The notes under the pieces were generated by a model. That model made no database searches and was not told the origin of the DNA. It saw only the letters and a list, made by a program, of their open reading frames with translations. This document shows positions 1 through 8,688 of a stretch of DNA of 64,000 nt, piece by piece. Origin of the DNA: Vreelandella nanhaiensis (lineage in GTDB: Bacteria; Pseudomonadota; Gammaproteobacteria; Pseudomonadales; Halomonadaceae); contig NZ_RZHF01000025.1 in the NCBI RefSeq assembly GCF_003990185.1, positions 124,143 through 188,142 of the forward strand. Reading direction: 5' to 3'. Each line of letters begins with the position of its first letter. Positions within the stretch are counted from its first letter, which is position 1. The translations under genes and the position numbers were made by a program.

Positions 1-265
1 GAATAAAACGCATCAGCATGGTTCCTTTTATACAGTGTTATAACAAAACAATAGCGTGCCCTAAAAGCCTGACAAATTGGTGACGGCAGTAAGCAGACTG
101 GATAGCGCTAAATGCTCAAGCAGTCGTGTCATGAGATCGAGATAAGACCGCCATCTGCACTACACCTAAGTGTCATCAAGGGCTGCCACTCTATGGGGCG
201 ATCATTCCATGCCAGACAAGCTACTGCTGTGTTGCCTCTGGCATCTCCTCTCTAGGGAAGCTCAT
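1..265. other. Upstream region of phnD, no gene seen
   Basis: I see no convincing reading frame or RNA here. It should hold the phnD promoter. Its first 60 bases are AT-rich. A loose pair of half-sites near 88-105 vaguely resembles a Pho box but is too poor a match to call. A purine-rich Shine-Dalgarno (AGGGA) lies just before the chosen phnD start. Confidence 0.5.
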
Positions 266-1147
266 ATGCACAACTCACTCCTCGCGCTTGCACTCACCAC
301 TGCCGCAACGCTAGCTACCACCACGACTGCCTACGCCAATGACGATTTAAGCGGCATCTGTCCTAGCCCGCTGCGCATGGCCGACACGGGTATTGAAGGC
401 ATGGGACCGCTGGCAGAAGCGTTTGGCCCCTTCGCTGATGCATTCGAGGAAACGACCGGTCTTGAACTTAAGATGTTTAGCCTAAGCAACCGTACAGCGG
501 CGGGTACGGCACTTCAGTATGACGATGTGGATCTGGTATTTGCCGGACCTTCCGAGTTCGTGCTGTTCGACCGCGAAAGCGATATTGAAATTCTGTTTGC
601 CATCGAGCGCCCGCACTATGGAAGCAGCTTTTACGTGCCCGCAGAAAGTGATATCGAATCTCTTGAAGATTTAGCAGGTCACCGCGTAGCACTAAAAGAT
701 GTTGGCTCTACCAGCGGGCATATTTTCCCAAGCCAGATGCTGGTGGATGCCGGATTGGATATTAACCGGGACCTAGAAATTATCATGGCGGGCGATGCAC
801 GTATTGCCGCCCTGGTTAATGGCGATGTCGACGCCATGGGCGGCGGCAACCGTGACATTGATGAGATTCAGGCAATGGATCCTGGCGGCGAATACCGTGT
901 TATCGCCACCAGCGACGTACTGCCTGGCGACCCGGTAATCATGCGGGGCTCTTTGGATGAAGCTTGTAAAACAGCACTGCGTGACACGCTAAGTGACAAT
1001 GCCGATACGCTGTGGAGTGCACTGATAGCCACGGAACGTAACGAAGGAAAATTCTTAAACCGAGATTCATCACTGGGCTTTGACCGCACCAATGAAGATT
1101 ACGACGTAGTGCGTCAAGCGTACGAAGCCGCAGGCATTCCTCTTTAA
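266..1147 (+). CDS. phnD: PhnD-type periplasmic binding protein of a phosphonate/phosphate ABC importer
   Basis: This is probably the solute-binding component that delivers phosphonate, phosphite or phosphate to the PhnE permease. I chose the ATG at 266, not an upstream in-frame GTG, because it follows AGGGA and opens directly into a 24-residue signal peptide ending TAYA. The mature part has the two-lobe PhnD pattern, with a GSTSGH loop after 'LAGHRVALKD' and a VNGDVDAMGGG segment. The protein has 293 residues, normal for the family. It is followed by phnC and phnE, giving a complete D-C-E importer. No C-P lyase (phnGHIJKLM) or phosphite dehydrogenase gene is in the window, so the true ligand is open. 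The family call is firm; the substrate is inference. Confidence 0.85.
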   Translation: MHNSLLALALTTAATLATTTTAYANDDLSGICPSPLRMADTGIEGMGPLAEAFGPFADAFEETTGLELKMFSLSNRTAAGTALQYDDVDLVFAGPSEFVLFDRESDIEILFAIERPHYGSSFYVPAESDIESLEDLAGHRVALKDVGSTSGHIFPSQMLVDAGLDINRDLEIIMAGDARIAALVNGDVDAMGGGNRDIDEIQAMDPGGEYRVIATSDVLPGDPVIMRGSLDEACKTALRDTLSDNADTLWSALIATERNEGKFLNRDSSLGFDRTNEDYDVVRQAYEAAGIPL

Positions 1148-1196
1148 CAAGTAGTTACCCAATACGCACAGGGACGTGCCGTTTAAAGGTTTCGAC

Positions 1197-1250
1197 ATGA
1201 TGGTCTATGACACCCTCCTCCTGGCCGCAATACAGGAGGTTTTTGTATGA
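1197..1250 (+). CDS. 17-codon leader ORF coupled to phnC
   Basis: A small reading frame starts with two ATG codons six bases after AAAGG and encodes a mostly hydrophobic 17-residue peptide (MMVYDTLLLAAIQEVFV). Its TGA at 1248-1250 overlaps the phnC ATG at 1247-1249 as ATGA. The last codons contain the phnC Shine-Dalgarno. That sequence can pair with CCTCCTG inside this same ORF, so ribosomes reading the leader would open the helix. The frame, overlap and pairing are seen directly. That the peptide is made and couples phnC translation is inference. Confidence 0.5.
   Translation: MMVYDTLLLAAIQEVFV
1217..1239 (+). promoter_or_regulatory. Hairpin covering the phnC Shine-Dalgarno
   Basis: CCTCCTG (1217-1223) and CAGGAGG (1233-1239) form a perfect 7-bp stem with a 9-base loop. 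The right arm is the phnC ribosome-binding site, so the folded mRNA would hide it. The stem lies wholly within the leader ORF at 1197-1250. Confidence 0.55.
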
Positions 1251-2050
1251 ATGCGATAACGATTACTGAATTGCATAAATACTACGCAACGCTTCATGTA
1301 CTGCGCGGCTTAAATCTCAGTGTTACCCAAGGCGAATGCGTTATTTTGTTGGGCGCCAATGGATGCGGTAAATCGACATTAATGCGCTGTCTCAACGGCT
1401 TGGCACCTCATGATCAAGGCTCTATCCACATCCTTGGCGAACCGCTAACGCGCTTATCGCCAGCCAAACTGCGCAGGCTGCGCCAGAAAATAGGTGTTGT
1501 GTTCCAGCAGTTCAATCTGGTGCAAAACGTGAGCGTTTTCCAAAACGTTTTATATGGTGCACTCGGTCAGCAGCGCTTAGGGCTTCTTACCAGTCTTTCC
1601 TGTTTCGCCAGCAATGAGCTGCGTGAGCGGGCCATGGCGGCGCTTGAGCGAGTAGGGTTGGCGCATAAAGCACAGGCTGACTGTCGGGCACTTTCGGGAG
1701 GCCAGCAGCAGCGCGTGGCTATCGCCAGAACGCTTATGCAGGATGCCGAAATTATTATTGCAGATGAGCCTGTTGCCAGCCTTGATCCTAAAGCCGGCCG
1801 TGAAATCATGGACTTATTGCTGGATGTCGTAACGGAGCGAGGCATGACGGTGCTCTGCACTTTGCATCAGCTTGAACTCGCCCAGCAGTATGGTGACCGC
1901 ATTGTGGGGATGAAAGCGGGAAGAATTGTCCTGGACGTGCCACGTCAACAGGTCGCCATGGACGATATGCAGCACCTGTATCAAGGCGAGACCCGCGTCG
2001 ATCAACCACCGCTGTCCACTACTCCCCGTTTAACGCCCGCCACCCACTAG
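1247..2050 (+). CDS. phnC: PhnC-type ABC transporter ATP-binding protein
   Basis: This is the ATPase that powers uptake through PhnE. It has Walker A GANGCGKST at residues 36-44, a Q-loop (VFQQFNLV), the signature LSGGQQQR near 149, Walker B IIIADEP near 170 followed by SLDP, and the H-loop in TLHQ. At 267 residues it is the usual PhnC length. The ATG at 1247 follows AGGAGG and overlaps the stop of the leader ORF. phnE begins 16 bases downstream, so the genes form one operon. Expression may depend on translation of the leader, because the ribosome-binding site is paired in a hairpin. Confidence 0.88.
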   Translation: MNAITITELHKYYATLHVLRGLNLSVTQGECVILLGANGCGKSTLMRCLNGLAPHDQGSIHILGEPLTRLSPAKLRRLRQKIGVVFQQFNLVQNVSVFQNVLYGALGQQRLGLLTSLSCFASNELRERAMAALERVGLAHKAQADCRALSGGQQQRVAIARTLMQDAEIIIADEPVASLDPKAGREIMDLLLDVVTERGMTVLCTLHQLELAQQYGDRIVGMKAGRIVLDVPRQQVAMDDMQHLYQGETRVDQPPLSTTPRLTPATH

Positions 2051-2066
2051 CCGCCGAGAGCAGCCC

Positions 2067-2870
2067 ATGTCTACCAATCACCCCCTTGAGACGGCATTAC
2101 CGCCCCGATTTAGACGACCCTCACTATTTACCTGCGCTATTGTTTTGGTTTTTTTAGCCCTGTTTATTCAAGGCGCTATGGCAACCAATGTCACGCTTGA
2201 ACGCTTGCTGCGCGGAATCGTTAATCTGGGACATTTTTTGGGTCGCGCCTTTCCTCCAGATCTCAGCAATCTGGATGTATTGGCATGGTCTATGTTCGAG
2301 ACACTGAACATTGCCATTGTGGGCGTGACCATTGGGATAATACTTAGCCTGCCGTTTGCCTTACTGGCAGCACGCAATACCGCACCCACACCTTGGGTTC
2401 GCACCATAACGCGATTTATAGTGTCTACCATGCGCACCATTCCGGATTTGATCTGGGCACTTATTTTCGTGGTTGCCGTTGGCTTGGGCCCAATGGCTGG
2501 CGTGCTGGCGATCATCATGGATACCATTGGTTTTGCAGCGCGCTTTTTCTCGGAACGTATCGAAGAAGTCCATCCCGGCCCTTCTGAAGCGCTCAGCGCC
2601 ACCGGCGCGGGCAAGCTTTCGGTAATCGGCGGGGCGATCCTGCCTGAAACATTAGCCTCCATGACGGCTACCAGCTTGTATAGCGTCGAAAAGGCCCTGC
2701 GCTCAGCAGTTACTTTAGGCCTGGTCGGGGCTGGCGGTATCGGTGTTGAGCTGGCCGCCGCCATGCGGCTTTTCAATTTTGACCGCGCATTGACTATTAT
2801 TTTGCTCATCCTGGTGGTCGTGATCGGTTTTGAGCAGCTGTCATCGCAAATTCGCAAGCGTGTTATTTAA
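2067..2870 (+). CDS. phnE: PhnE-type ABC transporter permease
   Basis: This inner-membrane permease of 267 residues should be the channel for the PhnDCE importer. There is a hydrophobic segment near residues 22-40, a long external loop, then about five more membrane segments. The coupling (EAA-type) region reads EALSATGAGKLSVIGGAILPE near 173-193, followed by the GLVGAGGIG turn typical of PhnE. The start is the ATG after a weak GAGAG. It is the last gene of the operon; a hairpin with a short T run follows at 2873-2901. Confidence 0.87.
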   Translation: MSTNHPLETALPPRFRRPSLFTCAIVLVFLALFIQGAMATNVTLERLLRGIVNLGHFLGRAFPPDLSNLDVLAWSMFETLNIAIVGVTIGIILSLPFALLAARNTAPTPWVRTITRFIVSTMRTIPDLIWALIFVVAVGLGPMAGVLAIIMDTIGFAARFFSERIEEVHPGPSEALSATGAGKLSVIGGAILPETLASMTATSLYSVEKALRSAVTLGLVGAGGIGVELAAAMRLFNFDRALTIILLILVVVIGFEQLSSQIRKRVI

Positions 2871-2872
2871 TT

Positions 2873-2901
2873 GGCAGGGCATGCACTGCCCTCGCCGTTT
2901 T
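2873..2901 (+). terminator. Terminator-like hairpin after phnE
   Basis: GGC-AGGGCA pairs with TGCCCT-c-GCC (one bulged C) around the loop TGCAC, and GTTTT follows. It sits between the convergent phnE and SDR genes. Confidence 0.5.
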
Positions 2902-2924
2902 ATAGAAGAAGGCTTTACACGACG

Positions 2925-3605
2925 CTACCACGGCAACGATTCCCCATTGCTATGCCAAAAGCCGCCGCTATTTTCCTGCGTCAGCGTTTTGATACATGCA
3001 GCAATGCCCGTGGCGGCTTCCTGAGGGCTGATCATCCCGCCAAAATTAACCATGCGTGTTTTTACATAGCCTGGGTGTATTTGCGCCACGGCAATACCTC
3101 GTGGTTTAAGATCCATTGCCAGGGATTTCCCAAAAGCGTTCAACGCCGCCTTGGATGCACGATAGCCATAGCGGCCGCCGGAGTCGTTATCGGCAATCGA
3201 CCCCATGCGACTGGTGATGTTGGCAATCTTGCTGCCGTCCTGCATCAACGGCAGCAGTGCCTCACAAACCCGCAAAGGTGCATAGGCATTGATTTCCATT
3301 TGTTCACGAATGCTGTCGAAATCAAGATGACCTAACGATTCATCGCGCAAGAGACCCGCGTTATTGATTAATAAATCCAGTTTTTGACTATCAAGCGCTT
3401 GTACCAAACGCTCAACATCCTCGGGCTTGGTCACATCGATACCTTCAATAACACGGTCAGCCACCCGCTTAAGCTCTTCTGATGATTGGCGGCAAACGCC
3501 AATTACCTGCCAATCTTCATCTCTATAGTGTGCCGCCAGTGCTAATCCGACTCCTCGGTTGGCGCCGGTAATAAGTACGGTTTGTTGTTTCACTGTCTTT
3601 TCCAC
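2925..3605 (-). CDS. Short-chain dehydrogenase/reductase (SDR)
   Basis: This is an NAD(P)-dependent oxidoreductase of the classical SDR fold. It shows the cofactor loop TGANRGVG close to the N-terminus, the NNAG motif, and a Ser-Tyr-Lys active site (NITSRMGS, then YGYRASK). I chose GTG at 3605 because GGAGAAG sits five bases upstream; the in-frame ATG at 3644 has no ribosome-binding site and adds only a low-complexity tail. That gives 226 residues, a usual length. The substrate cannot be told from sequence. The gene is divergent from the molybdenum oxidoreductase, and an 11-bp palindrome lies between them. Confidence 0.85.
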   Translation of the reverse strand: MEKTVKQQTVLITGANRGVGLALAAHYRDEDWQVIGVCRQSSEELKRVADRVIEGIDVTKPEDVERLVQALDSQKLDLLINNAGLLRDESLGHLDFDSIREQMEINAYAPLRVCEALLPLMQDGSKIANITSRMGSIADNDSGGRYGYRASKAALNAFGKSLAMDLKPRGIAVAQIHPGYVKTRMVNFGGMISPQEAATGIAACIKTLTQENSGGFWHSNGESLPW

Positions 3606-3718
3606 GTTGTCTTCTCCAAGCGATATGGGGGTAGATAAAGCCATACTGGCTATAAACGTAGCGTGCTGGCTTTAAAAGAGAAACGCAAAACCCGCACTTA
3701 ACTTAGGTTTAAAACCCA

Positions 3719-3744
3719 GACTTAAGCTTTTACAAGCTTAAGTC
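3719..3744. promoter_or_regulatory. 11-bp perfect palindrome between divergent SDR and oxidoreductase genes
   Basis: GACTTAAGCTT (3719-3729) and AAGCTTAAGTC (3734-3744) are exact inverted repeats separated by TTAC. No T run follows on either strand, so an operator is likelier than a terminator. It lies 114 bases before the SDR start and 87 bases before the start at 3832. Confidence 0.45.
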
Positions 3745-3831
3745 GCTTAACTACCTTTGAAGCAAGGCGTTAAAACCCGCAAAGAGGAGCCTGCGACAGG
3801 AAAAACAAGGGGCCCATGGAGGAGTACCCGT

Positions 3832-6798
3832 ATGAACCGACCGTGCACAATTAAATTTGATGATAAAGAATTAACCGGTAACGCCGATGAGCCGTTGATT
3901 GATTTTCTGGAAAGCCATGGCATTTCTTTACCTAGCGTCTGCTACCACCCTTCTCTAGGCGCTATTGAAACGTGCGATACCTGCTGGGTCGAGGTTAACG
4001 GCGAAATGAAACGTGGCTGTACGCTGCGTACCGAAGAAGGCCTTAATATTTCTAGCCGTAGCACCCAGGCTACGGCGGCTCGCCATGAAGGCATGGACAG
4101 GTTGCTCGCCAAGCACGAGCTTTATTGCACTGTTTGCGAGAATAACAACGGCGATTGCCGTGTGCATAACACGCTGGTAGAGATGGATATCCCCATTCAG
4201 CGTTATGAATTCCAGCCCAAGCCTCACCCCAAAGATACCTCCAGCCCGTTTTATACCTATGACCCGGACCAGTGCATTCTGTGCGGTCAGTGCGTGGAAG
4301 CGTGCCAGAACGTCGAGGTCAACGAGACGTTAAGCATTGATTACGCCAGTGAAAATCCGCGCGTACTGTGGGATGGCGGCAAAGAGATCAACGACTCAAG
4401 CTGCGTTCACTGTGGCCACTGTGTCACGGTTTGTCCGTGCAATGCGCTGCAGGAAAACAGCATGTACGGCCAGACAGGCCCTCTGACCGCTCTGCCCTGG
4501 TCGCTTAAACGCCCCATGATCGAAGTGGTCAAAGAGATCGAAAACACCACCAGCGCCAAACCCATCACCGGCATTTCTGAGCTGGATGCCGCTTGGCGCC
4601 AACCGGGTATTAAGCGTACTAAAACGGTATGCACCTACTGCGGGGTGGGTTGCTCGTTTGAGATGTGGACCCAGGATCGCAAAATCCTCAAGGTTCAACC
4701 TACGCCAGAAGCCCCCGCTAACGGCATTTCCACCTGCATCAAGGGCAAATTTGCTTGGGATTTCGTTAACAGCAAAAAACGCCTCACGACACCGCTGATT
4801 CGGGAAAATGGCCGATTCCGTGAAGCTAGTTGGGATGAAGCGCTGGACTTAGTGGCCCGCCGATTGATGGATGTACGCGATACCCACGGCCCACAGAGCA
4901 TTGGCTTTATTGGTTCCAGTAAAGCCAGTAACGAAGAGGCTTACCTGACGCAAAAGATTGCCCGGCTGATTATTGGCACCAATAGCGTGGATAACTCATC
5001 CCGTTATTGTCAAAACCCGGCGACCAAAGGGCTTTTCCGCACGGTGGGTTATGGTGGCGATGCCGGTACTATTAAGGATATAGAACAAGCTGAAGTGGTG
5101 GTACTGGTAGGCAGCAATACCGCCGAAAACCATCCGGTAATTGCCTCACGTATCAAGTCATCACAGAAGCTGCACGGCCAAAAGCTGGTAGTGTTCGACC
5201 CCCGCAAGCATGAAATGGCTGAGCGCGCGAACATCTTTCTACGCCCTAATGCCAGCACCGATTTAATTTGGGCCTCGGCCCTATCGCGCTATATGTTCGA
5301 TAACGACTTGGCCGACTATGAATTCCTCGAGCGCTGGGTCAATAACGTCGATGAATACCGTGAATCACTGGCCCCGTTTACCCTTGATTTTGCCGAACAG
5401 AAAACCGGCATTCCCAAGCAGCAGCTGGTTGAGGCCGCCGAGTTAATCGGCAGGGCAAAAAGTGTGTGCCTGTTATGGGCCATGGGGATTACTCAGCACA
5501 GCCACGGCTCGGATACCAGCACCGCGCTCTCCAATCTGCTGTTGGTGACGGGCAACTACGGCAAACCGGGTACCGGCGGCTACCCCATGCGAGGCCACAA
5601 TAACGTGCAGGGTGCTAGCGACTTTGGCTGCTTACGCAACATGTACCCAGGCTATGAAAAGGTCACCGACGAAGACGCCCGCAGGCGCTGGGCCAAAGGT
5701 TGGGGTGTTGATCCAAGCCAACTTTCCTTAAATGAGGGCTGGGGCAACTTTCTGATGGTCCAGGCAGCGTCTGAAGACGAACTCAAAGCTATGTACATCA
5801 TCGGCGAAGAGACAGCTTTTTCTGATGCCAACACCCATAACGTCCATTCCGCATTTGAAAGCCTCGACTTTATGGTAGTACAGGATCTCTTCTTGAGCCG
5901 TACCGCTGAGTTTGCCGATGTGGTGCTCCCCGCCTGTCCCAGCGTCGAGAAAGAGGGCACGTTTGTGAATACCGAGCGGCGTATCCAGCGCTTTTACCAG
6001 GTGCTGGAACCGTTAGGCGACAGCCGCCCCGACTGGCGTATTCTGACGGATCTTGCCGCGCGTATGGGCCACGACTGGGGTTACACCCACCCCTCCGAGA
6101 TCATGGCAGAGTGTGCGGCTATATCACCACTGTTCGCCGGAGTCAGCTATGAGCGCCTGGAAGGTTGGAAGTCGCTGCTCTGGCCGGTTGCCGAAGACGG
6201 TACCGACACGCCACTGCTGTATACCGATGGGTTCCCCACCGAAGATGGCAAGGCCAATTTGTTTGTTCTTGAGTGGCAAGAGCCTGCTGAAGCCGCTGAT
6301 GATGAATACGATTTCATGTTGGATAACGGCCGTTTGCTGGAGCACTTTCAAGGCTCCAACCAAACTGGGCGGTCTCAGGGCATCTGGGACCAGGTACCCG
6401 GCAGTTTTGTAGAAGTAAGTCCGGAGCTCGCGGCCGAGCGCAACATTCAAGACGGCACCTGGGTGCGCATCACCTCGCGCCGGGATAGCCATGAATTCCC
6501 AGCCTTGGTTACCGACCGCGTCGCTGGTAAGACGCTCTACCTGCCGATTCACTTTGGCAAGCCTGGAGTTAATGGGTTAACCGGTGAACACACCGACCCG
6601 GTTGTTCATACGCCTGCCTACAAGGAAACGGCCGTTAAGCTTGAGGTACTGGATAAACGCACCGAGCCGCCGCTTCCCAGCACCAACTACCGTTTTGGAA
6701 AACGCACGCCCAATGCAGGCGTCGCCGTCGAGGTGAAGTGGGCCAACGAGGATTATACGTTGCCGCCTGCCCAGCAAACCAATCCGAGGAAAATGTAA
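3832..6798 (+). CDS. YjgC/FdhF-like molybdopterin oxidoreductase with N-terminal ferredoxin domains
   Basis: This is a cytoplasmic molybdenum enzyme of the formate dehydrogenase alpha-subunit family. From the N-terminus it has a 2Fe-2S ferredoxin domain (Cys37, 48, 51, 63), a His-ligated 4Fe-4S site (His95, Cys99, 102, 109), two 4Fe-4S motifs (Cys148-158 and Cys191-201), the molybdenum-proximal cluster (Cys267, 270, 274, 302), then the molybdopterin domain and a C-terminal dinucleotide-binding domain. The likely metal ligand is Cys393, not selenocysteine. The next residue is Gln where well-studied formate dehydrogenases have a catalytic His, so the substrate is less certain than the fold. I start at ATG 3832 because GGAGGAG lies seven bases upstream; an in-frame start at 3757 lacks one. 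Its 988 residues fit the fused NuoG-like type. The stop overlaps the DUF1641 start. Confidence 0.85.
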   Translation: MNRPCTIKFDDKELTGNADEPLIDFLESHGISLPSVCYHPSLGAIETCDTCWVEVNGEMKRGCTLRTEEGLNISSRSTQATAARHEGMDRLLAKHELYCTVCENNNGDCRVHNTLVEMDIPIQRYEFQPKPHPKDTSSPFYTYDPDQCILCGQCVEACQNVEVNETLSIDYASENPRVLWDGGKEINDSSCVHCGHCVTVCPCNALQENSMYGQTGPLTALPWSLKRPMIEVVKEIENTTSAKPITGISELDAAWRQPGIKRTKTVCTYCGVGCSFEMWTQDRKILKVQPTPEAPANGISTCIKGKFAWDFVNSKKRLTTPLIRENGRFREASWDEALDLVARRLMDVRDTHGPQSIGFIGSSKASNEEAYLTQKIARLIIGTNSVDNSSRYCQNPATKGLFRTVGYGGDAGTIKDIEQAEVVVLVGSNTAENHPVIASRIKSSQKLHGQKLVVFDPRKHEMAERANIFLRPNASTDLIWASALSRYMFDNDLADYEFLERWVNNVDEYRESLAPFTLDFAEQKTGIPKQQLVEAAELIGRAKSVCLLWAMGITQHSHGSDTSTALSNLLLVTGNYGKPGTGGYPMRGHNNVQGASDFGCLRNMYPGYEKVTDEDARRRWAKGWGVDPSQLSLNEGWGNFLMVQAASEDELKAMYIIGEETAFSDANTHNVHSAFESLDFMVVQDLFLSRTAEFADVVLPACPSVEKEGTFVNTERRIQRFYQVLEPLGDSRPDWRILTDLAARMGHDWGYTHPSEIMAECAAISPLFAGVSYERLEGWKSLLWPVAEDGTDTPLLYTDGFPTEDGKANLFVLEWQEPAEAADDEYDFMLDNGRLLEHFQGSNQTGRSQGIWDQVPGSFVEVSPELAAERNIQDGTWVRITSRRDSHEFPALVTDRVAGKTLYLPIHFGKPGVNGLTGEHTDPVVHTPAYKETAVKLEVLDKRTEPPLPSTNYRFGKRTPNAGVAVEVKWANEDYTLPPAQQTNPRKM

Positions 6799-7328
6799 TG
6801 GCCGAACGAATTGCCCACGACGTGACGCCGCCCAAAATCGGTCCGGATGCTCAAGAAGAGCTCGATAGGCTTGTGCAAACGCTCCATGAACACGGCGTGC
6901 TTCGATTTGCCAACGATGTGGTGGCTTCCAATCATGAGCTATTGCGTATTCTTGTTGGGGGATTAAATAAACCAGGCACGCTTAATGCCATCCAGAACCT
7001 TTCAGTGATCGCCATGACACTCTCGACGCTGCCGCCGGAACGTTTTTATCAAGTGATGTTTGCACTCAAAGAAGGAATTGAACAGGTCGGCAACCACCGC
7101 CATGACGAAGCGGAGGGCCATTCCTATAAGAGTAGGAGCAAAGGGAAATATCAAGAGAAGGACAGCGCCCCCGGCATCACCGGCATTTATCGTCTGCTCC
7201 ATGACGACGAGCTGTGGTATGCCATCCAACCGGTTCTGGCGGGTCTGCGCGCTTTCTCCGAGCGGCTCGACAGGCCTGTAGACAAGCCGGTGACGGATTT
7301 CACCGGCAAACCTACCGAAGGCCCGTGA
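6798..7328 (+). CDS. DUF1641 protein, partner of the YjgC-like oxidoreductase
   Basis: A 176-residue soluble protein whose central part (about residues 40-95: 'LLRILVGGLNKPGTLNAI ... LSTLPP') matches the DUF1641 family as I recall it. In Bacillus the same pair occurs as yjgC-yjgD and yrhE-yrhD, so a role as partner or assembly protein of the molybdenum enzyme is likely but not proven. The ATG at 6798 shares one base with the preceding TAA and has GAGGAAA in front, so the two are co-translated. The C-terminal half is charged and carries no motif I recognise. Confidence 0.75.
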   Translation: MAERIAHDVTPPKIGPDAQEELDRLVQTLHEHGVLRFANDVVASNHELLRILVGGLNKPGTLNAIQNLSVIAMTLSTLPPERFYQVMFALKEGIEQVGNHRHDEAEGHSYKSRSKGKYQEKDSAPGITGIYRLLHDDELWYAIQPVLAGLRAFSERLDRPVDKPVTDFTGKPTEGP

Positions 7329-7426
7329 GAATGGTGAATCAAATCAGCGCCTCAGTACACATATTACCAAGGCAAGGCTCATGTTTTGACATACCCCGCT
7401 GAGTTTCTAGGCTTACAGGCGCATGC

Positions 7427-7444
7427 AATCTAAAACGTTAGATT
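7427..7444. repeat. Short palindrome upstream of the aldo/keto reductase
   Basis: AATCTAA and TTAGATT flank AACG, 35 bases before the reductase start. It could be an operator, but the match is short. Confidence 0.3.
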
Positions 7445-7478
7445 AACGACACCTTCGATTAACAGGGAAGCTATCGAA

Positions 7479-8558
7479 ATGAAATATCGTCCATTAGGAA
7501 ATTCAGGCCTATTGGTATCTGAAATCGTTCTGGGTACCGTACCGTTTGGAGGAAGTGGCGGCTTTGAAAAGGCCGCCAGTGTTGATGTAGAAGGCGCGCG
7601 ACGCCAGATTGACATGGCGATTGATGCCGGGGTTAACCTGATCGATACCGCCGATCTTTACTCCATGGGCGAGGCGGAAGAAATTGTAGGCAAGGCGCTG
7701 GGCAACAAGCGCCAGGAGATGATTCTTGCTTCCAAGGCCAGAAGCCCCATGGGCGATAACCCCAACCACAGCGGCTTTTCACGCTATCACTTGATAAACG
7801 CTTGCGAAGCCAGCCTGAAACGCCTGAATACCGACCATATCGATTTGTACCAGATCCATAACTGGGATGGTGTTACGCCCGTTGAAGAGATGCTTTATGC
7901 ACTTGATCATCTGGTGCAAAGCGGCAAGATCCGCTATTACGGCACTTCCAACTTTACCGGCTGGCAGATGATGAAGACCATCGGCAAGGCCGAACTGCAT
8001 AACCTTGTCAAACCCATCAGCCAGCAGATTTACTACACGCCGGAATCCCGCGAGGCCGAGTATGAGCTGATGCCACTGGCGATCGATCAGAACATTGGCA
8101 CGCTGGTATGGGGGCCGCTCGGTGAAGGCCTTTTCAACGGTAAGGTACGTCGAGGTCAGAAAGCGCCTGAAGGCACTCGCCAGGGCAACGGCTGGCCTGA
8201 GCCCTATGTACATGACATGGAGCGCGCGTTTGATATTATCGAGCTGTTAGCTGAGATTGGTGAAGCGCACGACGCCTCTATTCCGCGCACTTGCCTTGCT
8301 TGGCTGAAGGACCGCCCCGGCGTAACCTCATTGATTGTCGGCGCACGCAACGAAGAGCACCTGAAAGATGACCTGGCCGCGGCAGAGCTTACGCTAAGCC
8401 AGGAAGAGATTGATCGTCTTGAAGCCGCCACGCGTCCGGCCCCGCTTTACCCTTACTGGCATCGCGTCGTGGCAGGTATGGACCGCATCGACAAGGCCGA
8501 GCAGCCGTTTATCGACAACTACCGTAACACCATCGATAACCGGGATGACGAGCGCTAA
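7479..8558 (+). CDS. Aldo/keto reductase
   Basis: This is an NADPH-dependent carbonyl reductase of the TIM-barrel aldo/keto reductase superfamily, 359 residues. The catalytic tetrad is visible: Asp and Tyr in LIDTADLYSMGEAEE, Lys in ILASKAR, and His in LYQIHNWD. The C-terminal NADPH-binding region includes VGARNEEHL. The start ATG follows AGGGAA. It resembles YajO/Tas-type general reductases; the natural substrate cannot be assigned. It stands alone, about 150 bases after the DUF1641 gene. Confidence 0.88.
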   Translation: MKYRPLGNSGLLVSEIVLGTVPFGGSGGFEKAASVDVEGARRQIDMAIDAGVNLIDTADLYSMGEAEEIVGKALGNKRQEMILASKARSPMGDNPNHSGFSRYHLINACEASLKRLNTDHIDLYQIHNWDGVTPVEEMLYALDHLVQSGKIRYYGTSNFTGWQMMKTIGKAELHNLVKPISQQIYYTPESREAEYELMPLAIDQNIGTLVWGPLGEGLFNGKVRRGQKAPEGTRQGNGWPEPYVHDMERAFDIIELLAEIGEAHDASIPRTCLAWLKDRPGVTSLIVGARNEEHLKDDLAAAELTLSQEEIDRLEAATRPAPLYPYWHRVVAGMDRIDKAEQPFIDNYRNTIDNRDDER

Positions 8559-8614
8559 AAACACACTACCGATTGAGCTGTCTCAGCCGGTGGCGAACCA
8601 TTACAACGCCAAAA

Positions 8615-8642
8615 AGTCGGTATGGAGTTATCCATACCGACT
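8615..8642 (-). terminator. Intrinsic terminator of the porin gene
   Basis: AGTCGGTATGG and CCATACCGACT form an 11-bp perfect stem with a 6-base loop. Read on the minus strand, it is followed by TTTTT, just after the porin stop. Confidence 0.8.
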
Positions 8643-8688
8643 CAAGATCGAAGTAAAGCTTAAAGCAGTAACGAACCTACACTAGCCA

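Noticed and set aside
88..105. Possible Pho box upstream of phnD
   Set aside because: Only a loose match to the direct-repeat consensus, too weak to call.
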